In this document: in pieces, positions 1 to 8,415 of the stretch | Layout: each line of letters opens with the position of its first letter | Numbering within the stretch: position 1 is the first letter of the stretch | Source: Candidatus Magasanikiibacteriota bacterium | GTDB taxonomy: Bacteria; Patescibacteriota; Patescibacteriia; Magasanikbacterales; GWA2-37-8 | Length of the DNA: 40,081 nucleotides | Direction of reading: 5' to 3' | NCBI GenBank assembly: GCA_016234265.1 | Contig: JACRFW010000033.1 | Location: 1-40,081 of the forward strand | Made by a program: the position numbers and the translations under genes | Notes under the pieces: generated by a model | Seen by the model: only the letters and a program-made list of their open reading frames with translations | The model's database searches: none | Told to the model about the DNA's origin: nothing

Positions 1-3000
1 CATAGCCAAAACTGCTGATGTTAAACCCGGCGTCAACATACTGATTGAAGAGATCGGGAACGCCGTTCAGTTTGCCCGGGTACCAGGTGAGGCAGGGGTG
101 TTTGCTGGCGTCGCCGTACAAATTGCGCGTGGTGTCATATTCCAGACAATACCCCTTCAGGCCCAGCACCCTGCTTTCTTTGTCCTTGGGCTGACAGATG
201 CCTTTGCCGCAATCGGAGTCTTTGTCGCAGGCCTTTTCCTCTCCGCGCAAACCGTTGGGGCCGCCAATACACACTCCGTTGATTTTTGCCACCTCGGTCA
301 CTGTGCCGCCCGCGGCGTGGTCAATGCCATTCGCGCCCGGGTTAGTATAATTCCAGTATTTCATCACCTGTCCAAAACCGATTTTCGTATAATCGCAGTC
401 GCACAAATAAGCCGAGCCGTCAGCGGCGCGTTTCTCGGCGCAGGTGTTGGCCAGCGCGTAGTCGGGCGCGTTCCGGCCAAAATCCAGCGATGGGAACGGA
501 GAATCTTTTTCCGGGTAGCCCCGGCAGGCTTGTTTCGGCTGTAAATCCAGATTGGCTGACGACACGCTTTCCCCGACAATGGAACGAACGCAAGTGTGGT
601 TCACGCACCATCCGCCGTTGCCGCAGGCGGTGTCGTTGGTAGTACAGGTGGAGCCGCTGGCGCAGTTCACCGCGCCGCAGGCCACTTTTTTGACCAAACG
701 GAAATCGGGAGCGCCCTTGCCGGTTTCCTCAAAATTAACGTCTTCCAACTCTTCCACCGGGAAAAGACCCAAGATGGAGTAGCCGGAAAAATGGTCGCCG
801 TTCCACCCGACCGCGCGAGCGCGATACCGCTCTTCGGTGAGGATATTGCCGGTATAGGCGCTCTTGAGAACGCCGCAACTGCCGGGCTTATCGCACCGCT
901 GGATATTTTCACAGGTATCTTTAAAATTGCCGATGGCGCTGTCAAACACCGTCCGGGTGTAAGAACAGCCGAGCCATTCGCCGCAGTCGCGGTCGCGAAC
1001 TACCTTGAACAGGACGTTAGTGTCATTCGGACGCGCCTGGTCCGCGGAATTGACCGGAGCCACCTTCGCTCCGCCCTTGGCATCGCTCGCTTGGTAGCTC
1101 AAATCTCTGGACCAGTACTTATTGGGGTTATCCGTCTGGTCAAGCAAGGTGCAGCCGGCTTTTTGGCTGGCGCCGCCGGCGCAGTCGCCCGGGTTGAGTT
1201 TGGACGGGTCATTAATCAAATAATACGCCCTGTCAATACTCTTGGCGGGGTTGGAGCGATCAGTTTTAACATGATCAACAAATTCCGTGCATTTGTCCTG
1301 GCCGCTCTGACAGGCGCCGACAAAATTTTGATATTTGTCCGCGTTGCCATACGACCACAGGCCATAGCTGTTGCCATTTTGAATATAATCCGGATAGCAG
1401 GGCTGAACGTCCTTGCCCTGGCAGGTATAGCCGCCGGCGCAGTCGGAATTGTCCCCGCAAATAACGCCATTATTCGTTTGATTGGCGGCGGTACAAACCC
1501 CCACTCCTTTCCAGAACCAGCCGTTTTTCTTGATGCCGCCGATCAAAACATCGGTCTTGTAGGCGCAGATTTTCTGGCCAACGATATCCGGATCTTTAAA
1601 ATAGAACGAACTGTTGGCCGTGTCGGTATACTTTTGGCAACCGACTGCTTCTGCCTGGCACAAAGTTTTGGTGTAACCGTCTGGATCATTGGGGTCATTC
1701 TTGATGGTCGTCGTCACATAGGTCACGCCGGTCGGGGTGGCTTTAGCCACACCGGCTAATGTACAGCCGAGGTCAAGCTGGCTGCAGGTCGCCGGCTTGC
1801 TCGCCACCAGATATATCGGCTTGTCGGCCGGAGTATCGCCGGGAATGAAGACGGTTGATTTCACGAAACTGACGCCGGCGGCCGCTTGTATTTCCGCGGC
1901 GGAATGATTCAAAATCGGCTTGTCCAAATAGCACCCGGCGGCTCCGACCGGCACCGCGCAGGAATACGAATCGGCGCCGATGACCGCTTTAGCGGTCACT
2001 CCACCCTTCCCCGTCAAGAACACGTTGTAAGCGCGCGCGCCCTCGTCGCCGCTCTGGTACCGGCCATTCACCGCCGTCACGGTATTTTGCGTATTGAGCG
2101 CGGCCGTACAGCCGATGGCTTCGGCGCGGCACAGCTGGCTAAAGTTAACGAGATTGACCGGATTGTTGTTGGCAGCGGTGTACGCGGTACAACCCAGCGC
2201 TTCCCCGGGCAAATTGTCATTGGGGTTGCTGTCGCACGCCGCGGGAACAGTGAGTTTCTTTTTTACCAAATATTTTACGTCCACCGAATGATTGAGAGTG
2301 ACATTGTCCACCCATACCTGCCCGCCGCCCGCCACCGTGAAAATGTACGATCCGCCAACGGTGGACGCGCCGTCAAGCTCAATCGGCCCCAGGTGATACT
2401 GCTGCCAGGCGTCCCCGATGCCGACCGTGCCAAAATCCTGCTCCGCTCCATCAGAGCGTTTCAGCTGCACCGTGAGCGTTCCCCCGCCGCTTCCCTTGGC
2501 CCAAAATATCGCGTCAAAACTGGCCGCCGCGTCCAGATCCACTTTTTTAGCTCCAGAACCGATAATCTGGAGAGAGTGCTCTTTTGCGCGCGTAGACTCG
2601 GTGGACAGGCTGACGCTACCGCTCCAGCCGGAGAGAGCCACTGTCGTTGATGGAGATTCAAAGGTATCGGAAAAAACCTGCCCGGCTTTGCCGGCTTCCG
2701 TGCCCTTGTAGGCCCGGCAGGTATCAACGGCGGCCGAGCAAGTTTGGCTCGCTCCCGCCGTATTCTGCGTGCCACTGGGCAGGCCGCTGTAAAAACAACT
2801 GCCATCGCGGTATTCGCCGTTCTGCAAACATTTTCCATTGGAATCCAACTCCGGGTTGCTGAGGCGATATGGCGTGCAGGCGGCTGTGACCGGAATAGTG
2901 AAAGAGAGCAAACGATAATAAATATGTCCCTGTTCATCATTAAACTGCCGGCAATCGGCGGCTGCTTTCCCCTCTTTATAACGTTGTTCATTACATTCCG

Positions 3001-5623
3001 CCAAATTGTTTTGTAACTCGGCGTCATCTCTATAAAAATATTTCGGAGCGCCGACCGGACCGTTGGCGGTATCATTATTTTCCACCAAAATATACGTCTT
3101 CAGCTGGAAACCGCCCGCCTGCGAGCCCTCATAGGTGATATATAATTTGCCTTTTTCTTTTTCCGGATTCGCGCAAGGCCGGAGATACGAGAAGTATTCC
3201 ACCTGTTCCAAACCGCCGGAGGTAGTCTGCAAATTGGTAAAGCCGGTGCAACCGGCAGCGGCGGCCGAACAAACGGCCTCGGATCGCGGAATAACATAGG
3301 CCACGGGCTGGCCCACAGAATAGCGGCCCGGCATTTCCCGGTAAGCGGCATAGCCGACGCAGCTTTGATCGCACTCGTCATTCCATTTTATCTGGCCGCC
3401 CGCAATTTCATGCGGCGTATATCGCCCGGGTACCGCCTCCCCGCCGGCCCCCGGGGTGTAGAGGTTGCAACTAACTTCCTCCGGAATGCACGCCGCGGCA
3501 TAATTGCCGCAGGCGGCAGCGGCATTGAGTTTAATCCGGGTCAGGTCAGCCACCGACTGCGGCCACTCCACCGCCGCCGTCGCCGGGTTGGCATCGTAAC
3601 ACTTCAAATAATCCGGCGCCTTCTTCAAATAGAGCAAATCGTTTGTCCTCCCCCCGCCCACCAAAAAGGCCGAACAGCCCTCCGAGTTGGCCGAACAGCT
3701 GTTGGAAATATTTTTATTGAAATAGATACCGGCGTTGGTAAAACCCTGATCAGCGCCCTGGATCTTCGGGGCCTGCCACCGGCCGTTTTGTTGAGTCAAA
3801 CTGTAGGCGGTACAGCCGATATTTTGCTCCGAGCAAAACCCGGTATCAAGAGTGCGCTGCAAATAAGACGCGCTCGCTCCGCTCACGGCATTGGTGAACG
3901 TGCGGCAAGTGGCGGCGTAGGGCGCGCACTCTTCCGCCTTAAACTTCCACTTATCCGCTTCCCGCGTGCAGTAGCCGTAATTGTCACAGACGCCGTCAGC
4001 CGTATAATGGACGCACGTCTGCACATCCATACAATCCTCCAAGCGATTGGGCACGCCGGCGCTCGCCAAAAGCGGCCCGGGAGCCTTAATCTTGCATTTG
4101 GTAAGCGGAGACTTCAGCACCCAATCAGGATCAATCAGACGGCAAAACGGATGACCGACCGGGTCGTCAACAATGCCTTTGCTATGGTCATTTGGATCAA
4201 TGAAAGTACAATTATCAAAACCCTCCTCCACCTGCGCTAGAGTCCACGGGCGATCCGGGTTGCTGTTCTTGGCGGCAATTTCAAAACCCAGCGGCAAAAT
4301 GCGCAATTGGCGCAACACCTGGATATTGCTGTAGCAATAGTTGCTCTGGTAGCAGTCACGGTCGTTATTCTTGGCCGAAGACGGCGGAATAAGCGGCCAC
4401 GCGCCGTGGAGCCACCCCTGCTTCAAAGCCTGATCAATGGTCACCGGCTCTCCCGCGTCGGCGCGCTTGAGAGCAGTGACCAGATCGTCATTGGCCCGGC
4501 AATTATAGGTTCCGGGGACATCCGGGCAGCTGGTCAATTGCGATAAAACATCGTAGTTAGCGACTTCATTTATCTTCACCGTCTGCAACTCGCGATAAAA
4601 CTCCGCCGCCACCTGGGTGCCGCCGGTGGGAATGTCGCTGATACTGTCAGCCTTTGTCCCGCCCGGAGTTTCCACGGCCGTGGGCAACGTGCCCTTATCA
4701 CGAAAATTGGTGATGGCGGTAGATACCAAAGTGTTCAAAAAAATGGATAATCCCACCGCCAAAACGCTGGGTTCGTCGCTGGTGAGAGCTTGCTTCACCG
4801 TGTCGGAGTCCTCCTTGGCGGCTTTGTCCGGCGTATTGGCCTTAAACTGCTCGGCAATCAACTCCGCCGGAGTTTGAATCTGGCCGCTAATAGGCGTTTC
4901 CTTGCCCTTAAACCCTCTTCCTTCCTGGCGCTCCAGCGTGCCAGCCACCACCTGCTGTTGAACGGTATTGGCCAGTTTTTCCGTAGTCTGAATTTGAATC
5001 CCCAGATCGCTGTTAGAATCGGCCTGAAACAAATTATTGATGCTGGTCATACGCCCAGCAATGGACGAAGCGCCGTATTTGCTGTCAAACTCCTGGCTCC
5101 AGTTGCCGGCCATCTGGGACAGACTGCATTTGGGTTTGCCCGGACCGGCCGCGCCGCCGCCGATTCCGCCAGCGCCGCCAAAATCAGTGCGCAAACCGAT
5201 TTTCATCGCCAGATCCACCTTGATATCGGGTACATGACAGAGATTTAATTTGTCCGTGCCCATCTGTTCAATAAAGGTGCCGGCGACATCGTCTCCCAGC
5301 GATTTTATATAGGAACCAAAATCTTTTGTCTGCGCGAACGGGTTCTGCCCTTTCGCGCCGCTCGCGAGCCACACCGCCGAGTCGTACGAAACCTTGCGCA
5401 CGGCATAGGCCACGGTGCGCACTGTGGCTACTTTTAAGGCGGAAATTAAAGCCTTATAAATTTGGGCACCAATGTCTTTCAATTGGGCGGGAATATCGCC
5501 AAAAGTAAAAGTGGCCAACTGGGCGTGGGCCGGCTCCGGCGCCAAGAGCCCGCCGGCCGCGGCGACAAACGCCAGGAGGACAATCAGGGCAGTCGCTATA
5601 TATTTTTTCAGTTTGACCAACAT
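1..5623 (-). CDS. giant secreted cysteine-rich protein, 3' end beyond window
   Basis: Translating the minus strand from the ATG at 5621-5623 gives one frame open to the window edge, 1874 codons with no stop. Residues 1 to about 36 form a Sec signal peptide (Lys-rich start, long Ala/Leu/Val core, AHA-Q cleavage-like site). Residues 40-300 are low in Cys. From about residue 380 the protein is rich in Cys with a recurrent C-x(5)-GC pattern (near residues 595, 640, 784, 1162, 1278, 1322), and later motifs like C-x2-DSDC-x2-G-x2-C (near 1388 and 1801). Residues about 980-1110 (VFSDTFE to VWVDNVTL) look like a carbohydrate-binding jelly roll inserted in the Cys-rich part. The gene lies 18 bp behind the type-3-repeat membrane protein and is likely cotranscribed with it. 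Exported surface or secreted role is inferred; no enzyme motif is visible. The stop and any anchor lie outside the window. Confidence 0.85.
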   Translation of the reverse strand, partial: MLVKLKKYIATALIVLLAFVAAAGGLLAPEPAHAQLATFTFGDIPAQLKDIGAQIYKALISALKVATVRTVAYAVRKVSYDSAVWLASGAKGQNPFAQTKDFGSYIKSLGDDVAGTFIEQMGTDKLNLCHVPDIKVDLAMKIGLRTDFGGAGGIGGGAAGPGKPKCSLSQMAGNWSQEFDSKYGASSIAGRMTSINNLFQADSNSDLGIQIQTTEKLANTVQQQVVAGTLERQEGRGFKGKETPISGQIQTPAELIAEQFKANTPDKAAKEDSDTVKQALTSDEPSVLAVGLSIFLNTLVSTAITNFRDKGTLPTAVETPGGTKADSISDIPTGGTQVAAEFYRELQTVKINEVANYDVLSQLTSCPDVPGTYNCRANDDLVTALKRADAGEPVTIDQALKQGWLHGAWPLIPPSSAKNNDRDCYQSNYCYSNIQVLRQLRILPLGFEIAAKNSNPDRPWTLAQVEEGFDNCTFIDPNDHSKGIVDDPVGHPFCRLIDPDWVLKSPLTKCKIKAPGPLLASAGVPNRLEDCMDVQTCVHYTADGVCDNYGYCTREADKWKFKAEECAPYAATCRTFTNAVSGASASYLQRTLDTGFCSEQNIGCTAYSLTQQNGRWQAPKIQGADQGFTNAGIYFNKNISNSCSANSEGCSAFLVGGGRTNDLLYLKKAPDYLKCYDANPATAAVEWPQSVADLTRIKLNAAAACGNYAAACIPEEVSCNLYTPGAGGEAVPGRYTPHEIAGGQIKWNDECDQSCVGYAAYREMPGRYSVGQPVAYVIPRSEAVCSAAAAGCTGFTNLQTTSGGLEQVEYFSYLRPCANPEKEKGKLYITYEGSQAGGFQLKTYILVENNDTANGPVGAPKYFYRDDAELQNNLAECNEQRYKEGKAAADCRQFNDEQGHIYYRLLSFTIPVTAACTPYRLSNPELDSNGKCLQNGEYRDGSCFYSGLPSGTQNTAGASQTCSAAVDTCRAYKGTEAGKAGQVFSDTFESPSTTVALSGWSGSVSLSTESTRAKEHSLQIIGSGAKKVDLDAAASFDAIFWAKGSGGGTLTVQLKRSDGAEQDFGTVGIGDAWQQYHLGPIELDGASTVGGSYIFTVAGGGQVWVDNVTLNHSVDVKYLVKKKLTVPAACDSNPNDNLPGEALGCTAYTAANNNPVNLVNFSQLCRAEAIGCTAALNTQNTVTAVNGRYQSGDEGARAYNVFLTGKGGVTAKAVIGADSYSCAVPVGAAGCYLDKPILNHSAAEIQAAAGVSFVKSTVFIPGDTPADKPIYLVASKPATCSQLDLGCTLAGVAKATPTGVTYVTTTIKNDPNDPDGYTKTLCQAEAVGCQKYTDTANSSFYFKDPDIVGQKICAYKTDVLIGGIKKNGWFWKGVGVCTAANQTNNGVICGDNSDCAGGYTCQGKDVQPCYPDYIQNGNSYGLWSYGNADKYQNFVGACQSGQDKCTEFVDHVKTDRSNPAKSIDRAYYLINDPSKLNPGDCAGGASQKAGCTLLDQTDNPNKYWSRDLSYQASDAKGGAKVAPVNSADQARPNDTNVLFKVVRDRDCGEWLGCSYTRTVFDSAIGNFKDTCENIQRCDKPGSCGVLKSAYTGNILTEERYRARAVGWNGDHFSGYSILGLFPVEELEDVNFEETGKGAPDFRLVKKVACGAVNCASGSTCTTNDTACGNGGWCVNHTCVRSIVGESVSSANLDLQPKQACRGYPEKDSPFPSLDFGRNAPDYALANTCAEKRAADGSAYLCDCDYTKIGFGQVMKYWNYTNPGANGIDHAAGGTVTEVAKINGVCIGGPNGLRGEEKACDKDSDCGKGICQPKDKESRVLGLKGYCLEYDTTRNLYGDASKHPCLTWYPGKLNGVPDLFNQYVDAGFNISSFGY

Positions 5624-5641
5624 AAGCGCGGGGCGGAAAAG

Positions 5642-6289
5642 TTAACGGGCGGCGGCGCCGGCTGATAAAGGACTCAGAAGATTTTGCAAGTTGATGCCGG
5701 CGGTGCTGGTGCTCTGCAATAATTGGTTCACCAGCAACATCAGATCGGCGTCAGAAATTTTATCCAGCAGGTCTGGCTTCATCCCGGACTGAACCAAGAG
5801 CGGCCGCAGCTGTTTCGGGTCGCGCAGTATCTGCAGCACATCGGGCGCCGACGGGGGCGCGGAGGCGGCCGACACCGTAGTAGAAACCGCGACAGTTTTC
5901 ATAACACCCTCGCCGCTTATGATCGGGTTGGTGCAATCCCGCCCCGTCGGACACAGCGGGTCGCCGCCGCGATCAATTTCCTGTTTGTCGGTCAGGCCAT
6001 CGGAATCCGTATCGGCCAGGTACGGGCTGGTGCCATAGACATAGAGCTCGTCAAAATCATTTAACCCATCGCCGTCGGTATCGCGAAAACGGAGAGAATC
6101 AATGCCGGTCACCTCATCCTTATACGCCATCGGGACCGTGTCCTTAAGCGCGAACGGTTTATACAAAACATTGCGGATCTGGATAGCCCCGAGCGTGATG
6201 CTCAAAATAGCAAAAATAAGCAGCAAGACAAAACCGATCTTCTGCTCGCGCCGTAGCCCTGGCTGTCTCTCTGGCGTTACCTCATCCAT
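5642..6289 (-). CDS. membrane protein with thrombospondin type-3 (calcium-binding) repeats
   Basis: This 215-residue protein has one membrane segment at about residues 17-40 after a charged N-terminus, giving an N-in, C-out topology. Residues about 68-105 contain two Asp-rich loops, DTDGDGLND and DTDSDGLTD, each followed by a helix with an acidic residue (FDEL, KQEI), the hallmark of calcium-binding thrombospondin type-3 repeats. The C-terminal third is a Leu-rich helical segment (VLQILRDPKQLRPLL, MLLVNQLLQ) that may bind a partner. It is the first gene of a two-gene unit with the giant Cys-rich protein, so a joint role at the cell surface is plausible but inferred. A similar repeat pair occurs in the L,D-transpeptidase at 19016-19639. 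Confidence 0.8.
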   Translation of the reverse strand: MDEVTPERQPGLRREQKIGFVLLLIFAILSITLGAIQIRNVLYKPFALKDTVPMAYKDEVTGIDSLRFRDTDGDGLNDFDELYVYGTSPYLADTDSDGLTDKQEIDRGGDPLCPTGRDCTNPIISGEGVMKTVAVSTTVSAASAPPSAPDVLQILRDPKQLRPLLVQSGMKPDLLDKISDADLMLLVNQLLQSTSTAGINLQNLLSPLSAGAAAR

Positions 6290-6331
6290 AGATTTTCAAC
6301 GTACCCCTTCTTGGGGGCGGTTATACAGTTT

Positions 6332-6360
6332 AGTATACCACAAAAAAACTTGCCGGATAA
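6332..6360 (-). promoter_or_regulatory. possible promoter of the surface-protein operon
   Basis: On the minus strand a TATACT -10 box (6332-6337) lies 17 bp from a weak -35 (TTATCC, 6355-6360). A small hairpin of GCCCC and GGGG arms (about 6303-6318) follows in the leader before the ATG at 6289. The -10 is good and the -35 poor. Confidence 0.4.
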
Positions 6361-6377
6361 GTGGATAAGAACGTCTG

Positions 6378-7217
6378 TCATTCTGACAAAAACGCCACCA
6401 CTTTAGTTAGTTCCACCCATCGTTCTACCGACAACTCTTGCGCGCGAGCGTTCGGTCCAAGCTCCAAACGAGTGAATATATTAGTAAGAGCAACCCTATT
6501 TTTCTTGCCCACCACCGGCAACAAATTTTTCATGAGCAGTTTACGCCTATTGGCAAACCCGGCTTTAACTAAAGCAAAAAACTTGGCGCTCTCGTCTGGA
6601 TTCATGATTCGTGATTCGTGATTCGTGATTCTAACAACGGCCGAATCCACTCGTGGCTGTGGCCAAAAGGCAGACCGAGGCACGGTCGCCACAATATCGG
6701 CATCAGCATAATACTGCACCGCGACTGAAAGCAGCGACATCTGCCCGGGCTCTGCGCAAATTCTTTCCGCCACTTCTTTTTGAACCATGAGCATCATCAG
6801 TGCCGGGGGCTTTTCTGTTTCCAAAAACAAACGGATCACCGGCGAGGTGATTTGATAAGGCAAATTGGCGACAACTTTGTAGGGAGTGGCCGGGGGCGCA
6901 AAGGATCGAAGAACGTTGCCCCACACTATTTCAATGTTAGTCTGTTTTTTTACCACTTCTGCCCAATATGGCTGCAACTTTTTTTCAATTTCAAAGGACA
7001 CTACTTTTTTCGCGTGTTCAGCGAGAGCCAGCGTGAGAACGCCAAAACCCGGTCCGACTTCAACAATCGTGTCCGATGACTTAACCCCAGAAGCTGCGAC
7101 AATAGTTTCAATTACTCCCGCGTCAATCAAATAATTCTGGCCGTATCTTTTTGACGGCGCCAGACCGTATTTTTTACAGAGGCGGAGGAGGTAGTCTTGG
7201 CTGAAGAGGTTTGGCAT
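6378..7217 (-). CDS. rsmA: 16S rRNA (A1518/A1519) dimethyltransferase RsmA/KsgA
   Basis: The 279-residue product transfers methyl groups from SAM to two adjacent adenines in helix 45 of 16S rRNA. Visible motifs are the substrate loop KRYGQNYL (about residue 23), SAM motif I VEVGPGFGVLTLAL (about 53), the acidic SAM contact SFEIE (about 75) and the catalytic NLPYQITSPV (about 119-128). Length fits the family. It is the last gene of the minus-strand run, starting 3 bp after the hydrolase stop. An oddity is a segment NHESRIMNPDES at about residues 195-207, encoded by a short tandem repeat (6598-6632), just before the conserved FFALVKAGFANRRK region. It does not hit known catalytic motifs. Confidence 0.96.
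   Translation of the reverse strand: MPNLFSQDYLLRLCKKYGLAPSKRYGQNYLIDAGVIETIVAASGVKSSDTIVEVGPGFGVLTLALAEHAKKVVSFEIEKKLQPYWAEVVKKQTNIEIVWGNVLRSFAPPATPYKVVANLPYQITSPVIRLFLETEKPPALMMLMVQKEVAERICAEPGQMSLLSVAVQYYADADIVATVPRSAFWPQPRVDSAVVRITNHESRIMNPDESAKFFALVKAGFANRRKLLMKNLLPVVGKKNRVALTNIFTRLELGPNARAQELSVERWVELTKVVAFLSE
6598..6632. repeat. short tandem repeat inside rsmA
   Basis: Four near-copies of an 8-bp unit (GATTCGTG, the first as GATTCATG) followed by a final GATTC. The repeat is read through in frame in rsmA on the minus strand and encodes part of NHESRIMN. It sits between the methyltransferase core and the C-terminal helical domain. Confidence 0.85.
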
Positions 7218-7220
7218 ACC

Positions 7221-8411
7221 CTACTCGGCTTTAAGGCCGGCATCGCTATACCGATTACTCGCGTTCCACAGCATCCAACCTGCAGTAGTGTATTTCTCAA
7301 CCGTATCAATTTGTTCGCGAATTTTATCGGCGTCATAGACCGCACCCAGGTTAAACGCTTGTATCCACGGCCGAACTTCCGCTCGAGTGCCAACAAAACG
7401 CGGGGAACCCTCTTCCATGCCATGAGCAATAACCAGCGCCGGATCATCGGCGGGATTTTTAAGACCAAGATGCCCGGATGGATAGTGCGACGGGTACATC
7501 ATCGGTGAAATATAATCAACTACACCCACCGCATCCGCAAGGCGCTGGCCAATGCGCATATCATCCTCTCCTTTTTTCTCCATCACAAAACCAAACATAT
7601 CCAGCGAGATCCACACTGGCTCGTCGGCTAATTTCTCGCTCAGATACGAATAGAACTTCCCTATCACCTCATAACGCTTGCTCGCTCCGTTACGGTAAAC
7701 TACCCGGCTCAAATCTCCGTCCGAGGGAAAGCGCACATAATCAAAATTAATTTCGTCAAATCCTAAGGCCGCCGCCTCGCGAGCAACGGCCAAGTTGTAT
7801 GCCCACACTTCCTCGCGCGTGGCATCAACCCAGGACAACCCTTTCTTATCGCGCCACACGCCGCCTTGTTTATCCTTAATCGCCCATTCCGGTTTTTTTT
7901 CGGCGAGCGCCGGGTCTTGAAAAACCGTTTGCCGGGCGATTGCATAAATTTTGTGTTCATGCAGTTTGCGAATAAGCGCGGGGATATCATCAATAAGCAC
8001 CTTTTTTGTCCCGAGTTTCTTCACCAGAGGCACCTGGCTGTCGTAGAGCACATATCCGGTATAATCTTTAATATCAATCACGATCGCGTCCAGTTCAGTA
8101 GCCTCAATGAGCTTGATAATTTCGTCTATTTTCTCCGGATTGCCGGCTGAATAGGCTGTCAGATACAGACCTTTCACCACTTGCCGCGGCGGCTTTACCC
8201 GCGGAATGGCAACGGGCTTAACCGGAGAGGCAACAAATGAAACGTCGGTCGCGGCTTTCATATCTGCCACGGCGGAAACCCACACTGCCCCGACCCCCAA
8301 AACAGCGGCCAAGCCGCACATTAAAACGACAAACACATAAAAAAATCCGCGCGGGCGCCAGTGCTCGCGAACGGTTGTTGGTACTTTTTCTGGAACCGAT
8401 TGTTCCTCCAT
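7221..8411 (-). CDS. putative membrane-anchored glycoside hydrolase (DUF4015 type)
   Basis: A 396-residue protein from the ATG at 8409-8411; a GTG 12 bp upstream (8421-8423) would overlap tsaC and is less likely. An uncleaved signal/membrane segment lies at about residues 25-50. From about residue 85 the sequence matches the putative glycoside hydrolase family seen in many bacteria: KGLYLTAYSAG, DAIVIDIKDYTGYVLYDS, WVDATREEVWAYNLAVAREAAALGFDEINFDYVRFPSDG and DYISPMMYPSHYPSG. These are the beta-strand ends of a TIM barrel with conserved Asp and Glu. The substrate is unknown; cell-wall or exopolysaccharide glycan is an inference. It sits 4 bp after tsaC and 3 bp before rsmA, in the same operon. 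Confidence 0.85.
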   Translation of the reverse strand: MEEQSVPEKVPTTVREHWRPRGFFYVFVVLMCGLAAVLGVGAVWVSAVADMKAATDVSFVASPVKPVAIPRVKPPRQVVKGLYLTAYSAGNPEKIDEIIKLIEATELDAIVIDIKDYTGYVLYDSQVPLVKKLGTKKVLIDDIPALIRKLHEHKIYAIARQTVFQDPALAEKKPEWAIKDKQGGVWRDKKGLSWVDATREEVWAYNLAVAREAAALGFDEINFDYVRFPSDGDLSRVVYRNGASKRYEVIGKFYSYLSEKLADEPVWISLDMFGFVMEKKGEDDMRIGQRLADAVGVVDYISPMMYPSHYPSGHLGLKNPADDPALVIAHGMEEGSPRFVGTRAEVRPWIQAFNLGAVYDADKIREQIDTVEKYTTAGWMLWNASNRYSDAGLKAE

Positions 8412-8415
8412 ATAA

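Noticed and set aside
596-1759. 387-codon plus-strand frame
   Set aside because: It is antisense to the giant Cys-rich gene, whose opposite frame is open for 1874 codons with a signal peptide and repeated Cys motifs. The plus-strand product is Ala/Ile/Val-rich and shows no domain.
3365-4240. 291-codon plus-strand frame
   Set aside because: Also antisense to the giant gene, with no ribosome site or recognisable domain.
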